A stretch of 29,812 bases of DNA from Ruminococcus flavefaciens (GCA_002373775.1 DFJW01000050.1:1-29812), one strand, 5' to 3'; counted from the first letter of the stretch, positions 13,947 through 23,194 are shown. Numbers and translations: made by a program. The notes: generated by a model not told the origin, from the sequence alone.

Positions 13947-13962
13947 GCGGCAAAATCGCCGC
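13947..13962 (+). promoter_or_regulatory. 5'-end stem-loop in the Wzz-like leader
   Basis: GCGGC, a 6-nt loop, GCCGC, starting at the predicted transcript start. Such 5' hairpins often protect mRNA from decay. A similar one is found in the next transcription unit. Confidence 0.5.
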
Positions 13963-14004
13963 TTGTTCAATAAATAACGATATATTACTGTTATGGAGGC
14001 AAAC

Positions 14005-15606
14005 ATGGCAAAAAATGATTCTCGTAATCTCAATGTTACGATCAGGAGCCAGGATGATCGCAGCAGCGATGTAGTTCTTTCTATGTCGACCATTTTTCAT
14101 ATGCTTGGCAAGTATTTCCTTCCATGGATAATCATATCCGTTATGGCGGCAGTGCTCCTGCTCGGTGTAAGTACTGTAAGCACACTGCACAGAAAACCGC
14201 CGCTGACCGCACTTGTAAGTTTTACATACAACGGTATCGAAAAGGGACTTGATCCTGCCGGAAGGACCTTCGATGTAAATACGCTCAAGAATACCACGGT
14301 CCTTGAGAGCACTCTCACTGAGCTGGGCAAGGATCTGGATTCCATTGAGGATATCAGAGAAAACATCACTATCGAAGGCATCATCCCTTCTGACGCTATC
14401 GACAAGCTCACCACCTACAAGAGCGTTATGGATACTGCCGTGAACGGAAGCCTCAGTGCTGCACAGGCTGTACTGGATGTTTCATGGTATCCCACACAGT
14501 TCAAGGTACGCTTCGACTACGCCGGTGCAGGCTTCGGCAAGAATGACGGTGTCCAGATACTTAATACAATGCTGGACAACTACCGCGATTACTTCTATAC
14601 ACAGTACGGCTACAATGCAAATCTCGGTGTTGCTGTTTCCGCTGTAAATTACAGCGACTACGACTACACAGAAGCTGTGGATCTCTTCAAGACCAGTCTC
14701 ACGACTCTTGAAAAGTATGTCAAGGAACTGGCTGACCACGAGACAGTGCGTTACCGTTCAGTTGCGACAGGACGCACATTCAACGATCTCTATCAGGCTG
14801 TAAAGGCTGTTGAGACCATTGACCTCGACGTTCTTTCTTCCAAGATATTCGTAAACAACCTCACAAAGGACAAGCAGGAATCCATAAACTACTACACCTA
14901 CAGAATGGAAGATCTGGAGCGTGAGCAGAAGAGCCTCACTGAAGTGCTCGATTCTATAGAAGCTTCTATCAAGTCATACCAGAAGGACACTATCGTTGTT
15001 ATGCAGGGCACAGACGGAAACTCCGCTACGCTCTCACAGTCCTCCGAAGAGTATGACAAGCTCCTTGAGCGCAAGCTGAATGTGGCTACAGATCTGGCTG
15101 AGGCAAAGCGCAGCTACGCTTACTACGAGGCAAGAAAGAAGGCTCTCGAATCCAGCAAGAACGTTACAGATGAGCAGAAGGAAAGCCTTGAAAAGGAATT
15201 CGAGGCACTCAATACCAAGCTCACTGATCTGGTAGATGTTATCAACGCTACTGCTGAGGAGTACTACGAGACTGTTGAGTATGCAAATGCTTACAACGTT
15301 CTCGTGCCTGCTGTAAATTCCGCATCCAATACTATTTCCGATATCGTAAAGCATGCGTTCTTCATGATACTTGTGGTCGAGGCACTCATCTTCGTTATCT
15401 ACATTGCAGTATCCTTCATCAAGGCTATAAAGTGCGATTACAAGAAGCCTGCACTCGTTACAGGCGATCCTGACGACGATGATGATGACGATGAAGACGA
15501 AGAACTCCCTGAGGTGATCGAAGAGATCGCATCAGAGGAGGAAAAGAACAGCAGCAAGCCTGCCGGAAATGCTGACAGCAAAAAGAATAAGAACCGCAGA
15601 AAATAA
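14005..15606 (+). CDS. Wzz-like two-span coiled-coil envelope protein
   Basis: The start at 14005 (533 aa) fits GGAGG eight bases upstream better than the ATG at 13993. The protein has a cytoplasmic N-terminus, a membrane span (about 34-56), a long extracellular region rich in coiled coil (about 57-445), a second span (about 450-472) and a cytoplasmic tail with a run of acidic residues followed by Lys/Arg. This is the topology of polysaccharide co-polymerase (Wzz) proteins, which set glycan chain length, but sequence resemblance is modest. Its position divergent to a glycan export operon supports a link. It is followed by a terminator and by two LRR surface proteins. Confidence 0.65.
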   Translation: MAKNDSRNLNVTIRSQDDRSSDVVLSMSTIFHMLGKYFLPWIIISVMAAVLLLGVSTVSTLHRKPPLTALVSFTYNGIEKGLDPAGRTFDVNTLKNTTVLESTLTELGKDLDSIEDIRENITIEGIIPSDAIDKLTTYKSVMDTAVNGSLSAAQAVLDVSWYPTQFKVRFDYAGAGFGKNDGVQILNTMLDNYRDYFYTQYGYNANLGVAVSAVNYSDYDYTEAVDLFKTSLTTLEKYVKELADHETVRYRSVATGRTFNDLYQAVKAVETIDLDVLSSKIFVNNLTKDKQESINYYTYRMEDLEREQKSLTEVLDSIEASIKSYQKDTIVVMQGTDGNSATLSQSSEEYDKLLERKLNVATDLAEAKRSYAYYEARKKALESSKNVTDEQKESLEKEFEALNTKLTDLVDVINATAEEYYETVEYANAYNVLVPAVNSASNTISDIVKHAFFMILVVEALIFVIYIAVSFIKAIKCDYKKPALVTGDPDDDDDDDEDEELPEVIEEIASEEEKNSSKPAGNADSKKNKNRRK

Positions 15607-15619
15607 TAAAAGCTATTAC

Positions 15620-15652
15620 GCCGCTTCAGTCCGCTGAGGCGGCTTTCTTTTT
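15620..15652 (+). terminator. Intrinsic terminator after the Wzz-like gene
   Basis: GCCGC and an inner TCAG pair with CTGA and GCGGC, each strand carrying one unpaired base, followed by TTTCTTTTT. It lies 13 bases after the stop. Confidence 0.85.
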
Positions 15653-15698
15653 GGCGCCGGAAAGCTTTGTGAATAGGATGAAAAATGTGTGAAATGGA

Positions 15699-15727
15699 TT
15701 GCATAAGACGGGGAACTGTGTTATAAT
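15699..15727 (+). promoter_or_regulatory. Sigma-A promoter of the LRR gene pair
   Basis: TTGCAT (15699-15704), 17-bp spacer, TATAAT (15722-15727), with TGT before the -10. A GCCGC / GCGGC stem-loop at 15741-15756 follows in the leader. Confidence 0.7.
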
Positions 15728-15740
15728 AATAAGGAAATTT

Positions 15741-15756
15741 GCCGCTCTGATGCGGC
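15741..15756 (+). promoter_or_regulatory. 5' leader stem-loop before the LRR genes
   Basis: GCCGC, 6-nt loop TCTGAT, GCGGC, about 14 bases downstream of the -10 box. It matches in size and position the hairpin in the Wzz-like leader. Confidence 0.5.
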
Positions 15757-15783
15757 TGTATGAGAATAGAGAGGAATATAGAA

Positions 15784-17946
15784 ATGTACGGATCAAGAAG
15801 AGCGGCAGCGTTTATAGCCGGTCTGCTCATGAGCGTGTCGCTGACGGTGATGCCGGTGGGCAGTGCGTGGGCTGATGAAGAGGCTGCCGATATAACAATA
15901 ACAACAGATGCCGGATCAAATGAAGAGACGACTGAACCGGAGTATGATGTAGTGGAGGACGGATTCTGCTACAGCCTCACAGCTGACGGAAAGCTGTGCC
16001 TCGAAAACTGCACTTCAGAGGAAAAAGAGATAGCCGTTCCTGCATCTGTAAACGGCGTGGAAGTTACAGAACTGGGAAAAACAGCTTTCGGACATGCGGA
16101 TGATTCGCCGGTGTATGAAAAGATAGAACTGCCGGCAACTATCAGTTACATATCCTCGGATATGCCGTTCATGTTCTGTCAGGAACTGAAAGAGATAACA
16201 GTTGCCGCCGACAACAAGGACTACTGTGCAAAGGACGGCGTGCTGTTCTCAAAGGACATGACCAGACTCATCTGCTATCCCCAGAGCAAGCAGGGAAACA
16301 GCTATGCTGTACCGGAGGGAGTTACTGCTCTCGGAGAAGCTTCTATGTATGCAACTCAGCTCTCTGAGATAACATTCCCCTCAACACTGAAGGAGACCTG
16401 TTATTATTCACTGGGCGGAAATTCCAAACTCACTTCCCTTGACCTGAGCGGCACTGCTCTTGTGACTTTAGGCGTTTACAGCATGACGGGATGCGAAGCT
16501 CTTGAAGAAGTGAACCTGCCGGATTCGCTCTATGAGATAGAGGGCGGAGCATTTGCCGGATGCAGCTCCCTGAAGGAGATCGAACTTCCGGAGCACATTG
16601 CATACATCGGTCAGATGGCTTTCGTAAACACCATGCTGAGCAAGATAGTGATCCCGGATTCCGTTCAGGAGATCGCCTATGCCGCTTTTGGATACAAATA
16701 CGGAGAGGAAGGCACGGTTGCAGATTCCAACTTCCTTATAATCGGTTCTTATACAGGCGCTGCCTATACTTACGCCACGGATGTGGATGTGGATAACAAC
16801 TACTACAACAATTTCCGTTTCCAGACCAGAGAACAGTATGAGGAGGAGCAGAAGCTCCTTGCGCTGGATACAGTGGTTTCCGGTGAGTATACATATGCGC
16901 TCGTAGACGGCGAAGCAGTCATCCAGAGCTGTTCATCGGGAGATACTGTGCTGAACGTCCCATCTGAGATCGACGGCTACCCTGTTACCATGATATATCC
17001 TACAGCCTTCACTCCGTGTACATCAGTAGAGATCATACTTCCGGAAGGCGTGAAGCTTGTGCGTGAAATGGCGTTCTACAAGTGCGAATACCTCAAGAAA
17101 GTCACCATGCCCCAGAGCCTTGAAACTCTCGGCAACAACTGCTTTGACGGCTGTGAGAGCCTTGAATATGCCGACCTCGGCGGCGCTGAGAGCATCGGAA
17201 CATGCGTGTTCCTCGGATGCTCGTCACTGCGTGAGATAACTATTTCCGGAAACTGCAAGACTTTCGGCGATGACAGCGAAGATCCCTTCGGTTATACCGA
17301 TGCCCTTGAAGCTATCAATGTCACTGACGGCGACGGCGCATATGCTTCATCTGACGGCATACTCTACAACAATGACAAGACCAGACTGATCCGCTATCCC
17401 ATGGGCAGGACAGACACGACTTTCGTTGTACCTGACAGCGTAAAGAACATTGAGCGCTGTGCCTTCCTTTCATGCACTCACCTTGAAGATGTGGTGCTGC
17501 CCAAGAAGCTTGAGATACTTGGTGCTTATGCCTTCTACGGATGCAGCAGCCTCACTTCTCTCAGAGCCTACGGCAATCTGAAGAATATCGGCGAAATGGC
17601 GTTCGGCTATTCTTACGGAGGCACCGACGGTACAGAAGATGCAAGACTGCCTGATTTCAAACTCTATGCACCCAAGAATTCCGATGCCTATAAATTTGCG
17701 AAGAACAACAATTTTGAAGTTGTCACCGGCACTGTCCGCATTGGCAGCAAGAATATCAGGATAGGCATGCTGGCAGGTGCAGCCGGTCTGCTGCTCACTG
17801 TGATACTCGGCATCATCGGTGTCTTTGCCGGAAAGAAGGTAAAGGCAAAGAAGGCTGAAAAGAAGGCTGACGAGATCCGCAAAAAGGCAGCAGAGAAGAT
17901 AAAGGCGAAGAAAGAAGCTGAAGCTGAGGAGGAAGAAAAGGAATGA
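15784..17946 (+). CDS. BspA-type leucine-rich-repeat surface protein, membrane anchored
   Basis: The ATG at 15784 (720 aa) is preferred over one 24 bases upstream since AGAGAGGAA lies at the right distance. A signal peptide (1-31, ending SAWA) is followed by two blocks of BspA-type LRRs (about 75-330 and 375-610). Repeats show patterns such as AFAGCSSLKEIELP and CAFLSCTHLEDVVLP. A membrane span (about 655-677) and a Lys/Glu/Ala-rich cytoplasmic tail follow. BspA-type proteins mediate adhesion or recognition; no sorting motif is seen, so anchoring is by the span. The stop overlaps the next gene by ATGA, so the two are made together. Confidence 0.87.
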   Translation: MYGSRRAAAFIAGLLMSVSLTVMPVGSAWADEEAADITITTDAGSNEETTEPEYDVVEDGFCYSLTADGKLCLENCTSEEKEIAVPASVNGVEVTELGKTAFGHADDSPVYEKIELPATISYISSDMPFMFCQELKEITVAADNKDYCAKDGVLFSKDMTRLICYPQSKQGNSYAVPEGVTALGEASMYATQLSEITFPSTLKETCYYSLGGNSKLTSLDLSGTALVTLGVYSMTGCEALEEVNLPDSLYEIEGGAFAGCSSLKEIELPEHIAYIGQMAFVNTMLSKIVIPDSVQEIAYAAFGYKYGEEGTVADSNFLIIGSYTGAAYTYATDVDVDNNYYNNFRFQTREQYEEEQKLLALDTVVSGEYTYALVDGEAVIQSCSSGDTVLNVPSEIDGYPVTMIYPTAFTPCTSVEIILPEGVKLVREMAFYKCEYLKKVTMPQSLETLGNNCFDGCESLEYADLGGAESIGTCVFLGCSSLREITISGNCKTFGDDSEDPFGYTDALEAINVTDGDGAYASSDGILYNNDKTRLIRYPMGRTDTTFVVPDSVKNIERCAFLSCTHLEDVVLPKKLEILGAYAFYGCSSLTSLRAYGNLKNIGEMAFGYSYGGTDGTEDARLPDFKLYAPKNSDAYKFAKNNNFEVVTGTVRIGSKNIRIGMLAGAAGLLLTVILGIIGVFAGKKVKAKKAEKKADEIRKKAAEKIKAKKEAEAEEEEKE

Positions 17947-19523
17947 TAGGAAAGCGCTTTTTTGCGGCAGCTCTGGCTGCTGTGCCGGTCATAACATCAG
18001 TTCCGGCGATATATTCTTACGCGATAGACGAGCTTGAAGGTCCGGATGACGAACTCACCGACGGTTCCTTCGTATATGAGAAGATCGGGAACGGCTACAC
18101 CATAGTGAGGTGTTCCGCAGAGATGGTGTCGGATATACCGTCCTCAGCAAACGGTATTCCGATCACTGCCATAGGCGACGAAGCCTTCATGAACAAGACC
18201 TTGATAACAGAGCTGAACATTCCGGACAGCATAAAGACTATCGGCGAGAACGCATTTTTCGGCTGTACCGGTCTGACGACGGTAAAACTCCCGAAAAGGC
18301 TGGAATCTCTCGGACCTGCGGCGTTCTGCGGATGTTCCGCGCTGGAGAGCATCGAGATACCGGAAACTCTCACAGAGCTGAAAGAGAATACTTTCAGACA
18401 GTGCGAGAGGATGACAGACGTTACCATCCCGGATACGATAACGTCCTTCGGCGATTACTGTTTCTATGACTGTGCATCCCTTACTTCCATAGACCTCCCG
18501 GCATCTCTCACGAGCATAGGTGAAATGGGAATGGCTATGTGGTTCTCCATGGAGGACATAAATGCGGATGACTGTCCGGCATTCACAGTCGAGGACGGCA
18601 TCCTTATGGACAAGAACAAGACCACTGTTTACCGCGGTGCAACGAATATCAAGGGGGACCTGTACATCCCCGAGACAGTTACTTCCATAGAGCCGGGAGC
18701 ATTCTTCCCGTGTCCGGAGATCGAAAATCTCTTTATCCCGGCATCCGTTACGAGGATAAAGCATCACGCCTTCGCATGGTGCAGCGGACTCAAAAGCATT
18801 GATTTTTCCGAGGGACTTGTCTCGGTAGACGAGCAGGCGTTCTATTACACCGCTATATCGTCACTTTCCCTTCCCACGACTCTGAAAAATATCGAGAAGG
18901 AGGCGTTCGCTTACAACCCCTCACTCACGAAAGTCATACTTCCGGATGAACTCGAAAGCGTCGGCGACAGCGCGTTTGCGATCTGCGAGGAACTGGAGAG
19001 AGTAAGCGTCCCGAAAAGCGTCAAGACCATAGGTGATTATGCCTTCGGATATACTGTAAATAACGGTGAATCTGCAAAGGTGGACGGATTCAGCATGAGT
19101 GTCGTTGCGGGTTCAGCCGCCGAGAAGTACGCCAAGGACAACGACATCGACTATGAAGTGTCAGGAAAGAATCTGAAAACACTGGCGTTCGTCGTGGTAT
19201 GCGTTGGACTGCTGCTGGCAATGGCAGTATTCGCTGTAGTGCTCATGTCAAGGAGCAGGAAGAAAGCTCCGAGATCGGTGAAGAAGGAACGCCGTGAGGC
19301 AGCTGAAAAGGCGGCAGAAGAGTCCTACGAGACCATACTCGGCGACGATGTCTCCGATGACAAGCCGGAAGAAAAGCCGGCTGAAGAGCCTGCCGCAAAA
19401 ATTGAAAAAACGGCAGAAGAGAAAAAGTCCGGGACTGCTGAGAAGTCAGCAGAAAAAAAGTCCGACAGCAATAATAAGTCGGGCGGTAACAAGAAGTCCG
19501 GCGGAAACAAAAAGAAGAAGTAA
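17943..19523 (+). CDS. Second BspA-type leucine-rich-repeat membrane protein
   Basis: This 526-aa paralogue has a signal peptide (1-27), LRR_5/BspA repeats (about 60-390, for example NAFFGCTGLTTVKLPKRLES), a membrane span (about 418-440) and a long cytoplasmic tail. The tail first alternates Lys/Glu/Ala and ends in a basic KSGGNKKSGGNKKKK stretch. Its start overlaps the stop of the preceding LRR gene. The two proteins may form a complex at the cell surface; the tails may contact a shared cytoplasmic partner, which is inference. A perfect terminator follows. Confidence 0.87.
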   Translation: MIGKRFFAAALAAVPVITSVPAIYSYAIDELEGPDDELTDGSFVYEKIGNGYTIVRCSAEMVSDIPSSANGIPITAIGDEAFMNKTLITELNIPDSIKTIGENAFFGCTGLTTVKLPKRLESLGPAAFCGCSALESIEIPETLTELKENTFRQCERMTDVTIPDTITSFGDYCFYDCASLTSIDLPASLTSIGEMGMAMWFSMEDINADDCPAFTVEDGILMDKNKTTVYRGATNIKGDLYIPETVTSIEPGAFFPCPEIENLFIPASVTRIKHHAFAWCSGLKSIDFSEGLVSVDEQAFYYTAISSLSLPTTLKNIEKEAFAYNPSLTKVILPDELESVGDSAFAICEELERVSVPKSVKTIGDYAFGYTVNNGESAKVDGFSMSVVAGSAAEKYAKDNDIDYEVSGKNLKTLAFVVVCVGLLLAMAVFAVVLMSRSRKKAPRSVKKERREAAEKAAEESYETILGDDVSDDKPEEKPAEEPAAKIEKTAEEKKSGTAEKSAEKKSDSNNKSGGNKKSGGNKKKK

Positions 19524-19528
19524 AATAT

Positions 19529-19563
19529 AAAGCCCTTGTTTACATTGCGTAAACAAGGGCTTT
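19529..19563. terminator. Bidirectional terminator between LRR genes and recR
   Basis: A perfect 15-bp stem (AAAGCCCTTGTTTAC / GTAAACAAGGGCTTT) with a 5-nt loop ends both converging operons. The A-rich left edge gives a T-tail for the minus strand and the right TTT serves the plus strand. Confidence 0.92.
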
Positions 19564-19567
19564 GCTG

Positions 19568-20170
19568 TCACATATCGTTCCTGTTTTCAAGGGCTCTGTA
19601 GAGCGTTACCTCGTCGGCATATTCAAGTATGCCGCCCACCGGCAGTCCGAACGCCAGACGGGTGACTTTTATGCCCAGTGGTTTCAGGAGACCGGCAACG
19701 TACATCGCAGTCGCGTCGCCTTCAACAGTGGGATTCGTAGCCATTATGACTTCATCAGCACCGGTCTCGGATATCCTTGCAAGCAGCTCCTTTACGCGGA
19801 GCTTGTCCGGAGTTATGCCGTCCATAGGCGAGAGAAGTCCGTGAAGGACGTGGTAAACGCCGTTATACTCGCGGGTACGCTCGAACGCCGAAACATCCTT
19901 CGGACTTTCGACCACGCATATCACGCGGTTGTCGCGGCTGTCATCGCTGCATATGGGACAGATCTCGCGTTCTGTGAGATTCTGGCAGTACTTGCAGCAG
20001 TGTACGTTCTTCTTGGCGTCAATAAGAGCCTGTGCGAAGCTCTCAACGGCTTCGTCGTCCATTGACATGACATGGTAAGCCAGCCTCTGGGCTGATTTCA
20101 TGCCTATGCCGGGCAGGGATGCGAACTTTTCCGCCAGTATCACCAGCGGGAGCGCGTTATGGTCTGCCAT
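19568..20170 (-). CDS. recR: RecR, recombination mediator protein
   Basis: This 200-aa protein has the RecR layout: a helix-hairpin-helix with FASLPGIGMKSAQRLAYH (14-31), a four-cysteine zinc site (CKYCQNLTEREICPIC, about 57-72) and a Toprim domain (VICVVESPKDVSAFERT onward). RecR works with RecO and RecF to load RecA on gapped DNA. It follows ybaB by three bases in the classic dnaX-ybaB-recR order. Confidence 0.97.
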   Translation of the reverse strand: MADHNALPLVILAEKFASLPGIGMKSAQRLAYHVMSMDDEAVESFAQALIDAKKNVHCCKYCQNLTEREICPICSDDSRDNRVICVVESPKDVSAFERTREYNGVYHVLHGLLSPMDGITPDKLRVKELLARISETGADEVIMATNPTVEGDATAMYVAGLLKPLGIKVTRLAFGLPVGGILEYADEVTLYRALENRNDM

Positions 20171-20173
20171 TTA

Positions 20174-20521
20174 TCAGAACAGGCCGGGGAGAGATACTCC
20201 TCCGGTGATCTTGCTCATCTCAGCCTCAGTTGTGGACTCAACATTGTTGATAGCCTCGTTTACAGCGCTGATGATGAGGTCCTGGAGCATATCTATATCC
20301 TCAGGATCTACTACCTCGGGCTTGAGAGTGAGGGACTTGATAGTCTTCTTGCCGGAGATAACTACCTCAACAGCACCGCCGCCTGCGGTCGCAGAAAACT
20401 CTCTCTCCTCTATATCTTCCTGGAGCTCAGTGATCTGATCCTGCATTCTCTGAGCCTGCTTTATCATCTGGTTCATGTTCTGAGCGCCGCCGCCCATGTT
20501 CTTGGGGATTCTTGCTTTCAT
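20174..20521 (-). CDS. YbaB/EbfC nucleoid-associated protein
   Basis: The 115-aa protein has the family core with MNQMIKQAQRMQDQITELQE and AGGGAVEVVISGKKTIKSL. YbaB/EbfC proteins are small dimeric DNA-binding proteins of unclear exact role, almost always next to recR. The start has AAAGGAG upstream. A Gly/Asn-rich N-terminal arm precedes the usual first helix. Confidence 0.95.
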   Translation of the reverse strand: MKARIPKNMGGGAQNMNQMIKQAQRMQDQITELQEDIEEREFSATAGGGAVEVVISGKKTIKSLTLKPEVVDPEDIDMLQDLIISAVNEAINNVESTTEAEMSKITGGVSLPGLF

Positions 20522-20534
20522 TTCAAATTCTCCT

Positions 20535-20590
20535 TTGATAATATGTTTGGTTATTATACTAAAACTCAGGCTCTGTAATGCCTCAGTTTA
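20535..20590 (-). terminator. Imperfect hairpin between dnaX and ybaB
   Basis: On the minus strand AAACTGAGGC, starting at the dnaX stop codon, pairs with GCCTGAGTTT with one mismatch and a short loop, followed by TAG and AT-rich sequence. It may attenuate transcription into ybaB-recR or mark an mRNA processing point. Confidence 0.35.
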
Positions 20591-22193
20591 TCGGCGTATT
20601 GTCGATCTCTGTCTCTACTTTGCTGTCCATTGCTTTTTTCAGCATCTCTTCAGCCATGCTCTTCTTTTCGGCGTTGGTGGTGAGACACCTTGCGCGGATG
20701 GCGTACCGCTTTCCGGCGACTCTGGCGATAGCCTCGCCCAGTGAAGCTGCATTGCTCTTGTTGTCGTGGAAGAGCTTGGTGAATATGGCATGCTTTGCGG
20801 TTATGAACATCACGTTTCCGGCAGTTGCGGCATATGAGCCTTCAAGACTGCCTGCCACCGACGGGTTCACCTTTTCAAATTCCGTCAGCACCTCGTCCCA
20901 GCGTTCGAAGGGGACGAAGTCCTGCTGCTTGACCTTGCTGAGGTCCACATCCGGGACAGGTTCTGCGTCCGGAACAGGACTGCTGACCTCTATGGGAGCT
21001 TCCTGCGGCTGAACGTTCTGCCTCTGGAGGGGGGCTGAGTTCAGCTTATCCTCCAACTGTTTTATTTTATCATATATTTCAGAATTGTCAATAGCTGCGG
21101 GAGCATTATTTACATTTCCGCAGAGTTTTATCAGCGACATTTCGAATTCCACGCGCCTGTTCATGACCTTTGCCATGCGTTCGCGGCATTCCTGGAGCAT
21201 GCTGAGACGTGACATTACTGTGCCGGTCTCTGTGCGCTGAGCCAGCGAACGGAGACGTTCCAGCTCGTCGGGCATACATATTATGAGCTGCCCGGCTGTG
21301 TCGGGGGAGACTTTCAGCAGCATCACGTTCCTCATCTGCATTATCAGTTCCTCGCAGAGACGGGTGATGTCCTTGGACATGTCGTAGAGCGTACCTGTTA
21401 TGGAAAGTGCTTTTGCCGTGTCTGAATCGGTTATGGCGTCCAGCATATCGTAAAGGTAATCCCTGCCGGCGATGCCTGCCGCATTGGATACCGTTTCCGC
21501 GTTTATCTGTTCTGCACATACCGAACACTGATCCAGCAGCGAAACAGCGTCACGCATACCGCCGTCGGCGAGACGTGCGATCATTGCGGCACCGTCATCG
21601 GTGAGGTCGAGTTCCTCCTGTGAGGCGATGTATTTCAGCCTTGCAGCGATGTCCTCCGCCTTTATCCTGCGGAAATCGTACCGCTGGCAGCGTGAGGCGA
21701 TAGTTGCCGGGACTTTGTGTATCTCGGTGGTGGCGAGAATGAATTTTACATACGGAGGCGGCTCTTCCATTATTTTCAGCAGCGCATTGAATGCACTGGG
21801 GGAGAGCATGTGCACTTCGTCGATGATGTATATCTTGTAGGCTCCGCGTTCGGGAGTATAGACTGCTGCATCGCGGAGGTCGCGGATATCGTCAACGCCG
21901 TTGTTGGAGGCTGCGTCTATCTCAACGATATCGGTGAGAGCGCCGCTGTCGGCGTCACGGCAGATATCACATTCGAGACAGGGGTTGCCGTCCTTCATAT
22001 TACGGCAGTTCACGGCTTTTGCAAGTATTCGTGCGCAGGTAGTCTTTCCTGTGCCGCGCGAACCTGTGAAAAGGTAGGCATGAGCGGTCTTACCGCGGAT
22101 TATCTGGTGTTTGAGAGTATCTGTGGTCTGCTGCTGGGAGATAACGTCGTCAAAAGTCATGGGACGCCATTTGCGGTAAAGTGCCTTGTACAC
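20583..22193 (-). CDS. dnaX: DnaX, DNA polymerase III subunits gamma/tau
   Basis: This 536-aa protein starts MYKALYRKWRPMTFDDVISQ. It has the clamp-loader ATPase core: Walker A GSRGTGKTT (44-52), a zinc site with CLECDIC, Walker B IIDEVHML and the sensor/arginine-finger ASRCQRYDF. The C-terminal part (about 365-536) is a tau-like tail with a Pro/Val/Asp-rich linker. The clamp loader opens and loads the sliding clamp and couples polymerases. A gamma form by frameshifting is possible but I see no clear slippery site. It lies about 37 bases after the TPR gene and heads dnaX-ybaB-recR. Confidence 0.97.
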   Translation of the reverse strand: MYKALYRKWRPMTFDDVISQQQTTDTLKHQIIRGKTAHAYLFTGSRGTGKTTCARILAKAVNCRNMKDGNPCLECDICRDADSGALTDIVEIDAASNNGVDDIRDLRDAAVYTPERGAYKIYIIDEVHMLSPSAFNALLKIMEEPPPYVKFILATTEIHKVPATIASRCQRYDFRRIKAEDIAARLKYIASQEELDLTDDGAAMIARLADGGMRDAVSLLDQCSVCAEQINAETVSNAAGIAGRDYLYDMLDAITDSDTAKALSITGTLYDMSKDITRLCEELIMQMRNVMLLKVSPDTAGQLIICMPDELERLRSLAQRTETGTVMSRLSMLQECRERMAKVMNRRVEFEMSLIKLCGNVNNAPAAIDNSEIYDKIKQLEDKLNSAPLQRQNVQPQEAPIEVSSPVPDAEPVPDVDLSKVKQQDFVPFERWDEVLTEFEKVNPSVAGSLEGSYAATAGNVMFITAKHAIFTKLFHDNKSNAASLGEAIARVAGKRYAIRARCLTTNAEKKSMAEEMLKKAMDSKVETEIDNTPIN

Positions 22194-22230
22194 GGAAAGC
22201 CTCCTTTCGTATCATTGATCCGGCTGCCGG

Positions 22231-23124
22231 TCAGCCTGTGTGAGTCTCAAGGAGGACAGCAGCCTGTATCTCCTTGTAGTAGTTGGTGTAGTCAACGGGA
22301 TCGCGTATGCCGTTCAGCAGAGCAGCACGGTAGAGCTCCTCGCCCTTCTTGAAATCTTTCAGCATGGTATAAGCGATAGCAGCTCCGCCGAGAGCGTCGG
22401 AATAGTTCTCGCGGAGATTTATAGCTTCCTGGAACCATTTAAGAGCGGTTTCACCGTCGTTGAGACGCAGATACATCTTTCCGACTTCCGTGCGGATCAC
22501 GTCGTGGTGCTTGTAGGAAGGATCTATCAGCTTGCTGTAGAGCTGAAGAGCACGGTCGGTATCGCCGTTCTCGGCACTGCATCTTGCGATGAATATGGGC
22601 AGCACCGGGATATCGAATCCGTTAGCCTGAGCTTTTTCGTAGTTCAGGAGCGCATTTGGATATGCGCCGATTATGTGGTAGCATCTGCCTCTGTAGAAGG
22701 AGAGGACGCCTTTCTCCTCTGTGGTGAGGAGATAGTCTCCGGTCTCCAGTTCAGCAAAGCAATCCATGGCATTGCGGAAATCGCCGTGGTGAAAATAGTA
22801 ATTGCCCTTTTCGAAGATCGCGGATTTGCGGTCCATGCCGGTGAAGGCAGTGCCTATGATATCTTCATCGTATCTGTGGAAGGTGTTAAGAGCGTATTTT
22901 GTGAGTTCGGCAATAAAGCACACGAACCATGAGCATATCATGGTGACGATGAGTACGTCGGATATGGTCTTGTATTCAGCGCCTACCTTATCTGTGAAAA
23001 GCCGCATGTACATGCAGATCATGAATGAAACTGCGAAAGCGATAGCAGCTGCCCTCAGTGCGGAACGCTTCAGGCATATAAGAACTCGTCTTGTTCGTCT
23101 TAGAAGGATAGAAAAAAACAGCAT
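22231..23124 (-). CDS. Membrane-anchored TPR-repeat protein, unknown function
   Basis: The 297-aa protein has two N-terminal membrane spans (about residues 22-42 and 55-75) and then tetratricopeptide repeats (about 100-285), with patterns such as GDFRNAMDCFAELE, GAYPNALLNYEKAQ and NDGETALKWFQEAI. TPR regions bind other proteins. The start has GGAGG 8 bases upstream. It sits between the SRP RNA and dnaX, where many Firmicutes have no gene, and may share the SRP promoter by readthrough. It could be a membrane scaffold; no specific partner is evident. Confidence 0.82.
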   Translation of the reverse strand: MLFFSILLRRTRRVLICLKRSALRAAAIAFAVSFMICMYMRLFTDKVGAEYKTISDVLIVTMICSWFVCFIAELTKYALNTFHRYDEDIIGTAFTGMDRKSAIFEKGNYYFHHGDFRNAMDCFAELETGDYLLTTEEKGVLSFYRGRCYHIIGAYPNALLNYEKAQANGFDIPVLPIFIARCSAENGDTDRALQLYSKLIDPSYKHHDVIRTEVGKMYLRLNDGETALKWFQEAINLRENYSDALGGAAIAYTMLKDFKKGEELYRAALLNGIRDPVDYTNYYKEIQAAVLLETHTG

Positions 23125-23194
23125 TGAAGAACCTCCTTACGTCGCAGGCGGATATCGTTCCAATGCCCGGAGACATTGAAGATAATGTTATAAC

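Noticed and set aside
13708..14190. Minus-strand 160-aa frame across the divergent promoters
   Set aside because: It covers two strong promoters and the start of the Wzz-like gene, and has no ribosome binding site or family resemblance.
19562..20065. Plus-strand 167-aa frame opposite recR
   Set aside because: It is the antisense shadow of recR and has no domain or ribosome binding site.
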